From Ruminococcus sp. (GTDB lineage: Bacteria; Bacillota; Clostridia; Oscillospirales; Ruminococcaceae): 39,608 nucleotides of DNA. The notes beneath the pieces are model-generated. The model had not been told where the DNA came from. It did not search any database and saw only the letters and a program-made list of their open reading frames with translations. Where the stretch lies: NCBI GenBank assembly GCA_015066665.1, contig SVNX01000021.1, positions 1 to 39,608 of the forward strand, in the 5' to 3' direction. The translations under genes and the position numbers were made by a program. Positions within the stretch are counted from its first letter, which is position 1, and every line of letters begins with the position of its first letter. This document shows positions 33,812 through 39,608 of the stretch, one piece after another.

Positions 33812-34370
33812 GTGCATAGAGTCCGGCTGATTACTGTCCAGAATGAGGTTGTAGAAGTTTCGGACGAACTGTACGAATTCATGGAATCCGACCGCAAGCG
33901 TCAGGCTGCTGAAGAACGCTCCGACCGTCGACATCTGATGCCAATCCTCATAAATTTAATAGACATCGTCTATTGAATTTTAGCCAACGAAGTTGGCGTT
34001 GAGGATGGTATCGGACGGCAATTGGCAAAGCCAATTGTAGCCTGCGAAGCAGGCGTTGTTCATCATATCTACATTCGTAGATATGATGAACTTTAGTATG
34101 AGTAAAAGTAGTTTTGAAACGGTTGAGGTCAAACAGGAGTACAGCAGTCGGAAGTTTGAGAATCAGATTTTCCATCGGCTCGACCTCCAGAAGCTGCGGG
34201 AAGCGATGAAACTGCTGAACGATGAGGAACGCAGGCTGATCGAGATGTATTATTGGGATGAAATGACCATGCAGGAGATCGCTGATGTGTTCGGCATCAG
34301 CAAAATGGCTGTATCTAAGCGGCATCAGAAAATTCTGGACAAGATGAGAACTACCGTCATCGGGTGGTAG
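33812..34370 (+). pseudogene. Sigma-70-like regulator of a mobile element, split by an insertion
   Basis: Two pieces of one protein. The first (33812-33937) reads RLITVQNEVVEVSDELYEF...ERSDRRHL; the second, in another frame from 34098, reads SKSSFETVEVKQEYSS and ends with a region 4 helix-turn-helix (MQEIADVFGISKMAVSKRHQ). Joined, they give about 133 residues, the usual form of the small sigma-like proteins of clostridial integrative elements. Between them lies 160 bp of hairpins that shifts the frame by one. The GTG at 33812 has a poor ribosome site; GTG 33776 is an alternative. As it stands, the gene is broken unless the insert is bypassed. Confidence 0.7.
33938..34100 (+). repeat. Hairpin-array insertion (MITE-like) flanked by ATG
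   Basis: Five consecutive hairpins with tiny loops: 13 pairs around ATC (33952-33980), GCCAAC-GAA-GTTGGC (33983-33997), CAATTGGC-AAA-GCCAATTG (34019-34037), GCCTGC-GAA-GCAGGC (34040-34054) and a perfect 14-bp stem around ATTC (34059-34090). The first two are enclosed by CC-a-ATCCTCA/TGAGGATGG (33941-33950 with 34000-34008). An ATG triplet flanks each side (33938-33940 and 34098-34100), as a 3-bp target duplication would. The unit has no gene and would need a transposase from elsewhere. Confidence 0.7.
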
Positions 34371-34380
34371 TTCTTTTTTT
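34347..34380 (+). terminator. Terminator overlapping the sigma-like gene end
   Basis: AGAACTACC (34347-34355) pairs with GGTAGTTCT (34366-34374), followed by a T-run. The stop codon lies inside the stem. Confidence 0.85.
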
Positions 34381-34881
34381 AGAAAAATTTTGAAAAAAGT
34401 GGTTTACAACCTGTTTCCGAGTGTCCTTAATAGTAGAGGGCACTCATTTTTTATGGGCTGTTGAAATGGCGAATGCCACAGCCCTCCCTCTGATTTATCA
34501 GTTGTGCATGGCACGGCATTTTTATATGCTGTATTTATACCGCCTCGGGTGACAGTAGTGACGGTAGAATTCTGTGGGTGGAGGTCTTGGATTCTACCGG
34601 CACCCGAAATTCTGAAAATGTCGATTCTGCGTTGTTTCAGTGCGGTGGCAGCAGCAAAATGGGTGCCAGCAACTCGCAAAAGGGCGACGGTAGAACGGCT
34701 TCGGGTGACGGTAGAACGGCTTCGGGTGACGGTAACTTTATCGAAACCACTGCACTCCCCGTCAGCGTTTTGTAAGCGATTTGTGCCATCGGGATTGCCG
34801 TGGGACAAGTTATCGGGAATCGGCACAGAACGGCAGACAGGTGAACGTGGAGCGTTTGTGGGCGGATAAGGAGATGATGCC
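34381..34881 (+). other. Transposon interior without a convincing gene
   Basis: No intact gene is seen. A stem GAGTGTC/GGCACTC (34418-34446 region) is followed by a T-run. A frame from the GTG at 34578 reads DSTGTRNSENVDSALFQC and ends at a TAA (34773-34775), after which the same frame stays open with AICAIGIAVGQVIGNRHR to 34844, suggesting a small membrane protein broken by one stop. The evidence is too weak to call a gene. Confidence 0.4.
34686..34736 (+). repeat. 21-bp tandem repeat
   Basis: Two identical units beginning GACGGTAGAACGGCTTCGGG at 34686 and 34707, and a partial third at 34728. Related GGTGACAGTAG wording occurs at 34549. No spacers, so not a CRISPR array. Confidence 0.8.
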
Positions 34882-35067
34882 ATGGAAAAGGAAATTGAAA
34901 TCAACACCACAGCATACAGACGCAGGAATCTATATATGGAAAAGAAAATGCACATCGACGGAAAGACTTACGAGGTCGTGTCCGTCCTGCCGCTGGAAGA
35001 TACAGAAAATCCGCCGGAAACTGTGGCGGATAAGCTGAAATATCTGATTCAGGAATCGAAAAGTTAA
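34882..35067 (+). CDS. TnpW-like small transposon protein
   Basis: 61 residues: MEKEIEINTTAYRRRNLYM at the start, GKTYEVVSVLP in the middle and TVADKLKYLIQ near the end. The pattern of a short beta-rich middle and a terminal DKLxxLI helix fits the transposon-encoded TnpW family found beside TnpX-type recombinases in Clostridia; its function is unknown. The ATG follows AAGGAG by eight bases. It lies 180 bases upstream of the recombinase remnant and belongs to the same element. Confidence 0.6.
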   Translation: MEKEIEINTTAYRRRNLYMEKKMHIDGKTYEVVSVLPLEDTENPPETVADKLKYLIQESKS

Positions 35068-35088
35068 CAGAAAATTTTCTGGACTTAC

Positions 35089-35201
35089 AAACCGAATGGG
35101 CTGATACTGTTGGTGTATCCTATTCGGTTTGGCAGCGAGCCGCTGCACCCAATTGTGCCGACACAAAGCAAACTAAAACTCAAGGTTTCCTTTGTCGGCA
35201 C
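35089..35201 (+). repeat. Inverted repeats upstream of the recombinase
   Basis: Three stems: AAACCGAAT/ATTCGGTTT (35089-35097 with 35122-35130), CAGCG/CGCTG (35133-35145) and GTGCCGACA/TGTCGGCAC (35155-35163 with 35193-35201). They sit between the tnpW-like gene and the recombinase start and may be control or element-end structures. Confidence 0.6.
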
Positions 35202-35248
35202 GCTGAAAGTGAGTGCGAAACGGCAACACGAACAGGAGGATTGATAAA

Positions 35249-36646
35249 ATGGATAACACACCAAACCGAAATTTGATTACGGCGTTATACTGCTCCATCC
35301 TATGATGTGCGGTTCATTGCTGTGACGGACGGTGTAGACAGCATCAACGGTATTAACGAAATGTCGGGAATGCGTAACTTCTTCAATGACTTCTTTGCCA
35401 GAGATACGAGCAAGAAAATCCGTGCTGTTCAGCGTGCAAAGGGCGAACGTGGGGAACGTGTGGGAACGACAATTCCCTACGGCTATATGAAGAACCCCGA
35501 TAACCCGAAACAGCTTGTATCCAATCCCGAAACCGCACCGATCGTTAAGAGAATCTTTGAAATGTACGCAAGTGGCATCGGCATCCGCAGAATCTGTGCG
35601 ACCTTCGAGCGTGAGGAAATCCTGTGTCCGAGCGTGTATGCGTTCAGAACAACAGGCAATCGGTCGGGAAATCCGAACCTTGACAAGCCCTATCGTTGGT
35701 CGATCACGGCGGTTCGCAAGATGCTTTCCAACGAGTTTTATTGCGGAGATACGGTCAATTTCAAGACCTATTCCAAGAGCAATAAGCTGAAGAAACGACT
35801 GAAGAATCCGCCCGAAAAGAGACTGGTTTTCAAGGACACGCATGAAGCAATCGTCAGCAGAAAGCTGTTTGATACGGTGCAGAAGCACTTCGCAGGCAGA
35901 AAGCGTCCCGATGTGCAGGGTGAAATGGACAGGTTCGCAGGCTACCTGTTCTGTGCGGAGTGCGGTGCAAGGCCGTATCTGCACAGAGGCAAAACGATTG
36001 ATCCAAAGCTGAATGCATTCCAATGCGGCGGATACCAGACGAAGGGCAACAGCCATTGTACCTCGCATTATATCCGAGAATCCGTGCTGAACGAGATTGT
36101 GCTGACCTCGCTTCGACAGATGACAGCGTATGCAAGGGAAAACACCGAGGAGTTCTATGCGATGGCAACAGCAAACGGCGAAGCGGAGGCAGAGAGATTC
36201 TACGCTACAGCAGAACGACAGAAAACGCAAATTACTGCACGAATCAGCCAGCTGGACAACATTATCCGCTGTCTGTACGAGGACAGGGTGACGGGACGAA
36301 TCACCCCTGAACGCTTGACACGATGGCGAGTGGATATGAGCTGGAACAGGCAGAGCTGCGGCAGGAACTGCAGTGTATCACGAAAAAAATTGATGAGATG
36401 GACTTGCGTAAGATGTATGTGAAGGAGTTTATCGCCAAGGCAAAGACGTATATTGAAATGCCTGAGCTGACGCCCGAACTGCTGCGAGTGTTTATCCGCA
36501 GGATTGAGGTTTATGAGAAAGCAGAGAAGTATTCCCGAACCTGCGGAAACAGGATTGTGATTCACTATACGTTTCAGGCTGGCAGCGGTCAGAGGGCAGA
36601 TACAGTAACGGACGAAGCAAGCGAAATGGCACTGCTTCCGGCATAA
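35249..36646 (+). pseudogene. TnpX-type large serine recombinase, internally deleted and frameshifted
   Basis: An AGGAGG-led ATG at 35249 gives MDNTPNRNLITALYCS, the usual recombinase start, then stops at 35305. From about 35298 another frame continues at the end of the catalytic domain (YDVRFIAVTDGVDS), through the recombinase domain (VGTTIPYGYMKNPDN, IVKRIFEMYASGIGIRRI) and the zinc ribbon (FCAECGARPYL). Roughly 80-100 codons, including the catalytic Ser and the SRxGRD region, are missing. Near 36315 one T appears lost (CGCTTGAC for CGC TTT GAC), and the coiled-coil tail continues in the next frame to 36646. Such enzymes excise and insert Tn4451-like elements; this one cannot work. Confidence 0.85.
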
Positions 36647-36647
36647 A

Positions 36648-36683
36648 AAGTGAACCCGAAAGGCAATTGTGCCTTTCGGGTTA
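36648..36683 (-). terminator. Terminator of the GH5 gene / end of the transposon
   Basis: A perfect 13-bp stem (36653-36665 with 36670-36682) and ATTG loop. On the minus strand it is followed by CACTTTTTA, so it can end the GH5 transcript; it also lies directly after the recombinase stop on the plus strand. Confidence 0.8.
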
Positions 36684-36737
36684 CATACCAGACTTATTTC
36701 TCCGTTAAGGATAACAGACAGAACAGGGGCGTTTGTT

Positions 36738-37907
36738 TTATTCCTGATTTTCGATCTTATCGGCGATTTCACGGATGACAGCGGCATCGGATTCGGATTT
36801 GATCTTGTATTCGGTGCGGGAATAGAAATTATCATTCACATCCCAGAGCACGGGGATGAAGCCGTTGTCCACAGCCAGATGCATCATGTGAGAGAGGCAG
36901 TCGGAGGATGCGGTGACATCGGCATCCTTGGCAATGTTCTCCTTGCCGTAGATGGATGTGCATTCGCCCACAAAAACGGGGATGTTCTGTGCTGTATAGA
37001 CTTCTGTCAGCTGACTGCACTGTTTATTGCTGTAGGCACGCCAGTAGTCGCCGCCGATGTTGTTCGTCCAGTAGCAGGCATTATCGATGTAGTGCACGGA
37101 AACCATGAGTCTGTCCTCTGTCGGATCCTCGGGGAGCACATAGCGGGCGTCCGTGGTCTTGTCAATATTCGTCCAGTAGCCGGAAGCGATGAGCATCCGG
37201 TTTTTGTTGTTGCCGCCGGATTCTCTGACGGTGTCGACAAACACCTGATTCATGTCATTGACATAGTCAAACAGCTCGTCCTCGGTGTAGGTATCGCCCT
37301 CACGCTGGGAACCGAGTGCCTCGTTGAAGCCCTCGAAGATGAGATAGTCGGAATAGTCACGGAAGTGTCCGGCAATCTGTTCCCAGATGATTTCGGTGGC
37401 TTCCAGCACATCTTCCTTGGGGTGGTTCTTGATCAGGAATTCATCGTAGTGGTGGACATTCAGTACAACATAGAGATCGTTGTCAAGGCAGTAGCCGATG
37501 ATCTCCTCCACACGTTCGATGTAGGCGTCATCAATTTCGAACTTGCCGTCATCTTCCATCATATTGCCCCAGTACACGGGAACACGGATGGTGTTGAAGC
37601 CGGCCGCTGCCATGCCGTCGATGGCCTCCTTGGTCGTCACAACCGCCCCCCAGCAGGTCTCATAGTTCTGGGGTGTATCCTCTCCGATGAGGGATGCGCC
37701 GGCTGTTTTATCCTGCGGGTCGGCCCAGTAGGCTTCCATTGTATTGCCGAGATTGATGCCGATGCCCATTTCCTGTGCATAGTCCATGGCGGACATATTC
37801 TTGCGCATGGTGCCGCCGTCGAGGGCAGCGGTGCAGCCGGTCAGTGCGCTGAGTGTCATGGCTGAAGCAGCCAGCAGACAGAGTTTGCGGGTCATTTTCA
37901 TTTTCAT
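36738..37907 (-). CDS. GH5-family glycoside hydrolase lipoprotein (endoglucanase type)
   Basis: 389 residues. The signal peptide ends in the lipobox LTGC (Cys25), so the enzyme is tethered to the outer face of the membrane. The GH5 signature residues are in order: GINLGNTMEA, RVPVYW, the HH pair 152-153, N195-E196 (acid/base, FEGFNEAL), H272 and E315 (nucleophile, VFVGECTS). It likely cuts beta-1,4-glucan or a related glycan; no carbohydrate-binding or dockerin domain is present. The ATG at 37907 follows GGGAGG; an in-frame start at 37997 lies upstream of the promoter and is rejected. Confidence 0.9.
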   Translation of the reverse strand: MKMKMTRKLCLLAASAMTLSALTGCTAALDGGTMRKNMSAMDYAQEMGIGINLGNTMEAYWADPQDKTAGASLIGEDTPQNYETCWGAVVTTKEAIDGMAAAGFNTIRVPVYWGNMMEDDGKFEIDDAYIERVEEIIGYCLDNDLYVVLNVHHYDEFLIKNHPKEDVLEATEIIWEQIAGHFRDYSDYLIFEGFNEALGSQREGDTYTEDELFDYVNDMNQVFVDTVRESGGNNKNRMLIASGYWTNIDKTTDARYVLPEDPTEDRLMVSVHYIDNACYWTNNIGGDYWRAYSNKQCSQLTEVYTAQNIPVFVGECTSIYGKENIAKDADVTASSDCLSHMMHLAVDNGFIPVLWDVNDNFYSRTEYKIKSESDAAVIREIADKIENQE

Positions 37908-37940
37908 AGTCGTTCCTCCCATAAAAGCGATGTCTCCATT

Positions 37941-37969
37941 ATTATAGCATATTCTGTGCGGGAAGTAAA
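37941..37969 (-). promoter_or_regulatory. Promoter of the GH5 gene
   Basis: On the minus strand TTTACT (37964-37969), 17-base spacer ending in TGC, and TATAAT (37941-37946). It overlaps the end of a truncated phage reading frame. Confidence 0.75.
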
Positions 37970-38031
37970 GGGGGAGTTGTGGAATCCGGCTCGGCAAAGA
38001 ACTGCATGGGGATGTGGAATAAGTTCTTCAT
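37942..38031 (-). pseudogene. Start of a phage scaffold/capsid-type gene (remnant)
   Basis: An ATG at 38031 with GCGAGG upstream opens a 29-residue frame starting MKNLFHIPMQFFAEPDST. The QFFAE start is a hallmark of phage scaffold, major capsid and minor structural genes in Firmicutes prophages. The frame stops at 37942, inside the GH5 promoter, so the rest of the gene has been lost. Its place after the minor head gene and two small genes fits phage gene order. Confidence 0.6.
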
Positions 38032-38061
38032 AGTTTGACCTCGCTTTCTTGGATTTGGGTA

Positions 38062-38088
38062 TAAAAATAGCACCTCTGTCGAGATGCT
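38062..38088 (-). terminator. Possible terminator, minus strand
   Basis: AGCATCT/AGGTGCT stem (38069-38088, one G-T pair) followed on the minus strand by ATTTTTATA. It ends the 60-residue gene. Confidence 0.6.
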
Positions 38089-38107
38089 GATTGTCTATGA
38101 AATTGTA

Positions 38108-38290
38108 TTATTCTTCTGATTCATTGTCGAGCAGATAGAGCTGCTGCATGATGTAGTCGATGTCACGCTGGACTTCCAGCCGGTGTTTAAGCCTTTCGCT
38201 GATCCTTGCAGGCTGTTCCATCCATACTGTCAGGTCTTTCAGCCGTGTGCAGAGGTATTCACGGTAGACTTCTTTTGTGACGGTGTCCAT
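38108..38290 (-). CDS. Small phage-region protein, unknown function
   Basis: 60 residues, mostly helical and charged (MDTVTKEVYREYL at the start, an acidic end). No family is recognised. GGAG lies about ten bases before the ATG. It sits between the putative immunity gene and the scaffold remnant, where prophages often carry small genes of unknown role. Confidence 0.55.
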   Translation of the reverse strand: MDTVTKEVYREYLCTRLKDLTVWMEQPARISERLKHRLEVQRDIDYIMQQLYLLDNESEE

Positions 38291-38322
38291 GGGGGTGCTC
38301 CTTTCTGTTTTTGGGTATAAGA

Positions 38323-38346
38323 AAACCGCCGGATTAAGGGCGGTTT
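38323..38346 (-). terminator. Hairpin after the 79-residue gene, minus strand
   Basis: AAACCGCC/GGCGGTTT stem (38323-38330 with 38339-38346) followed by TCTTATA on the minus strand; it overlaps the stop codon. Terminator strength is doubtful. Confidence 0.45.
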
Positions 38347-38584
38347 AATAGATCATACCTTTTTTGTATTCAAATTCATCCCATTCTTCAAAGAAAAGGT
38401 TGTGTCCTGTCTGCTGACATCTTTCTAACCTGTCGGTAAACTGTTCGTCGGTTTCGGTGAATGGGCTGATGTATGTTTTCCCATTTTCATCAGAAACAAC
38501 AATTTGATTGCCAGGTTCTGCGAACGCACAATCGTTTGTATTAAAAAAAACACGATAAGCGTATACACTTTTTTCAGTTAGCAT
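38345..38584 (-). CDS. Acidic small protein, candidate immunity protein
   Basis: 79 residues, acidic, single domain, with SVYAYRVFFNTNDCAFAEPGN at the start and FFEEWDEFEY near the end. No family is recognised. AGGAGG lies upstream and the gene starts 14 bases after the minor head gene ends, the position where MuF-type polymorphic toxins carry their immunity gene. The immunity role is inferred from position and acidity only. Confidence 0.55.
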   Translation of the reverse strand: MLTEKSVYAYRVFFNTNDCAFAEPGNQIVVSDENGKTYISPFTETDEQFTDRLERCQQTGHNLFFEEWDEFEYKKGMIY

Positions 38585-38598
38585 TTATAGTACACCTC

Positions 38599-39458
38599 CT
38601 AAAATTTCTTCGAATTTTTTAGAGCATTCGGAAAATATTTCTGCATTTCCTTATATCGGACCGTATCAAACTGAGCTTCAAACATATGAGCGAAAGCTTC
38701 AGAGCAAATAGTAGAATCATCATCCCAATAATGAGGGTTCCCTCTTAGGTGACCTGATATACCTCTGACATTTCCTTTAGAAATACCCTCCAAAATGTCT
38801 GATACAGCCGAATGCTTGCGCATTGTTGATAAATCATTTCCAATTGCAGACTGGACCTTATCAAAAGTACCAAGTTTATGCTTTTTACCATACGCTTTCA
38901 TATATGATAAATAATCGTCATCAAGCAGCTTTCTGAAATCTGCATTGTTTGAGATGCCTCCAGCCGCATCATCAATAAGATGCCCGTGTTCATGAAACCA
39001 TGTCGCACCACTGCCACGAGAATTATTCAAATCTCCGCTGTAATTCATTAGAATTTTCTTTTTATCCAAATCGTAGTGAGGGGTTCCCAAGAAATCTGCT
39101 TGTTCAACAGAATTGGCAGGGACAAACTTAGTGAACGCCTTTTTAGCACTTTCGGAGCCATGGGAGAACTTAGTCTTGATTGCATTGTAATACTCCTTGC
39201 TAATGCGTTTATCATTTTGAAGCCGTTCCTTCATGGCACCTAAGTCTGATTGATTCTCTGCTTCCAGTATACCACTTTTCCGTTCAGAAGTCAAGGACTT
39301 TCTGACCTTTGCCTCTACCGTCCGATTATACCCCACCACCGCTGTCCGGTCGGGCTTGTATTTCAGGCCGTTGTCATCACAGTATGTCCGGAGTGTCTGC
39401 ACCCTTGTGTTTAGCTTCACCTTGGCCTTCTTCAGACCTTCCTTGTCGCCTGTCGCCC
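38599..39458 (-). pseudogene. Phage minor head (MuF-type) protein with metallopeptidase domain, 5'-truncated
   Basis: About 286 residues remain. The first part (TGDKEGLKKAKVKLNTRV, then LKYKPDRTAVVGYNR) matches the C-terminal part of Gram-positive minor head proteins of the SPP1 gp7/Mu F type. The C-terminal domain contains HEHGH (38979-38993 region), an HExxH zinc motif, and about 90 residues later SEAFAHMFEAQF, which fits a third Glu ligand. MuF proteins with C-terminal toxin domains are known phage polymorphic toxins. Sequence upstream of about 39460 is insertion-element DNA, so the native start is lost; the frame remains open into the element but no good start is seen. Confidence 0.65.
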
Positions 39459-39484
39459 TGCAAAAAATCCCCTCCCACAGCGTA

Positions 39485-39543
39485 TGATATAATCCCCTTA
39501 GAGTAGACACACGAAAAAACAAAAGTGTGAAAACTCTAAGGGG
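39485..39543 (+). promoter_or_regulatory. Transposase promoter and ribosome-site hairpin
   Basis: TGA-TATAAT (-10 at 39488-39493) is an extended -10 without a good -35. CCCCTTAGAGT (39494-39504) pairs perfectly with ACTCTAAGGGG (39533-39543), with an inner CACAC/GTGTG stem. The transposase ribosome site AAGGGGG is in the second arm. A transcript from this promoter would start near 39500 and lack most of the first arm, while read-through RNA would form the whole stem. Confidence 0.7.
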
Positions 39544-39551
39544 GTTATTTT

Positions 39552-39608
39552 GTGTCAAGAGGAAGTAAGCTAACAAATGAAGAACGAATAGCTGCAGTTC
39601 AGGAGTAT
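39552..39608 (+). CDS. IS3-family transposase OrfA, N-terminal 19 residues (partial)
   Basis: A GTG start eight bases after AAGGGGG gives MSRGSKLTNEERIAAVQEY before the window ends. The K-L-T-x-E-E-R-x-x-x-V-Q-E-Y pattern is that of the helix-turn-helix start of IS150/IS3-group OrfA proteins. It differs from the partial transposase at the left edge, so the two belong to different elements. Confidence 0.6.
   Translation, partial: MSRGSKLTNEERIAAVQEY

Larger units (their letters stand above)
39459..39608 (+). mobile_element. Start of an IS3-like insertion sequence (partial)
   Basis: Phage homology of the minus-strand gene stops at about 39460, and an OrfA-type gene begins at 39552, so an element starts between them; TG at 39459-39460 is a plausible terminus. 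The element runs out of the window. Confidence 0.6.

Noticed and set aside
34686-34736. Short direct repeats considered as CRISPR
   Set aside because: The 21-bp units are directly adjacent, with no spacers and no cas genes in the window.
34504-34869. 121-residue plus-strand frame in the transposon interior
   Set aside because: It is out of frame with the better-looking repeat-bearing frame, has no ribosome site and shows Arg/Val-rich repeat translation without a recognisable pattern.
39459-39576. N-terminal extension of the minor head protein into the right-hand element
   Set aside because: The added 40 residues are the reverse translation of the insertion-sequence end, including its promoter and hairpin, and have no ribosome site.
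1-39608. Whole window as a composite transposon between two IS elements
   Set aside because: The two partial transposases differ in sequence, and the region between them holds essential dcw genes.

Overview
The window is chromosomal DNA of a Gram-positive, low-to-middle GC Clostridia-type bacterium, most likely an Oscillospiraceae/Ruminococcus relative. This is inferred from the division cluster (meso-DAP-type MurE, PASTA-tailed PBP, SigH-like sigma factor), AGGAGG ribosome sites, RqcH/TrmK/RlmA housekeeping genes, a lipoprotein GH5 glucanase and a decayed TnpX/TnpW-type transposon. No species can be named from sequence alone.

Layout. 1-130: outward-facing start of an IS3-like transposase. 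148-1680 (-): GT39-like membrane glycosyltransferase. 1941-16551 (+): division and cell wall (dcw) cluster, mraZ-rsmH-ftsL-spoVD/ftsI-murE-murF-(degenerate mraY)-ftsW-murG-murA-ftsQ-ftsZ, with MraZ boxes at the promoter, a 288-nt structured gap before the PBP gene and a strong terminator after ftsZ. 16610-24758 (+): long coiled-coil protein with 11-residue repeats, lone class I fumarase beta subunit, SigH-like sigma factor, two small Cys-rich proteins, then trmK-nif3-rlmA-rqcH-mpg. 24784-29408: small membrane protein (-), SDR plus SmtB-type zinc-sensor pair, orphan sugar-binding lipoprotein, NAD-dependent epimerase. 29523-33470: two co-translated exported proteins of unknown role (202 and 1012 aa). 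33618-36683: decayed mobile element with a sigma-like gene split by a hairpin-array insertion, a TnpW-like gene and a TnpX-type recombinase that has lost its catalytic region and is frameshifted. 36738-37907 (-): GH5 lipoprotein. 37942-39458 (-): prophage head-gene remnant, including the C-terminal part of a MuF-type minor head protein with an HExxH metallopeptidase domain and a possible immunity gene. 39459-39608: start of another IS3-like element.

How the genes work together. The dcw genes make the peptidoglycan precursor (MurA, MurE, MurF, MurG) and build the septum (FtsZ, FtsQ, FtsL, FtsW, PBP). MurD, MurB, MurC and a catalytically competent MraY are not in the window, although a clear but active-site-deficient MraY homologue sits in the mraY position. 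The distal part is accessory DNA from several different mobile elements.

Most interesting points: the degenerate MraY; IS ends whose ribosome site is buried in a hairpin that only read-through transcripts can form; the structured gap before spoVD; the hendecad-repeat coiled-coil protein next to ftsZ; the hairpin-array insertion in the sigma-like gene with identical flanking ATG codons; and the truncated MuF-metallopeptidase toxin candidate. All functional calls come from reading motifs by eye, without database searches.
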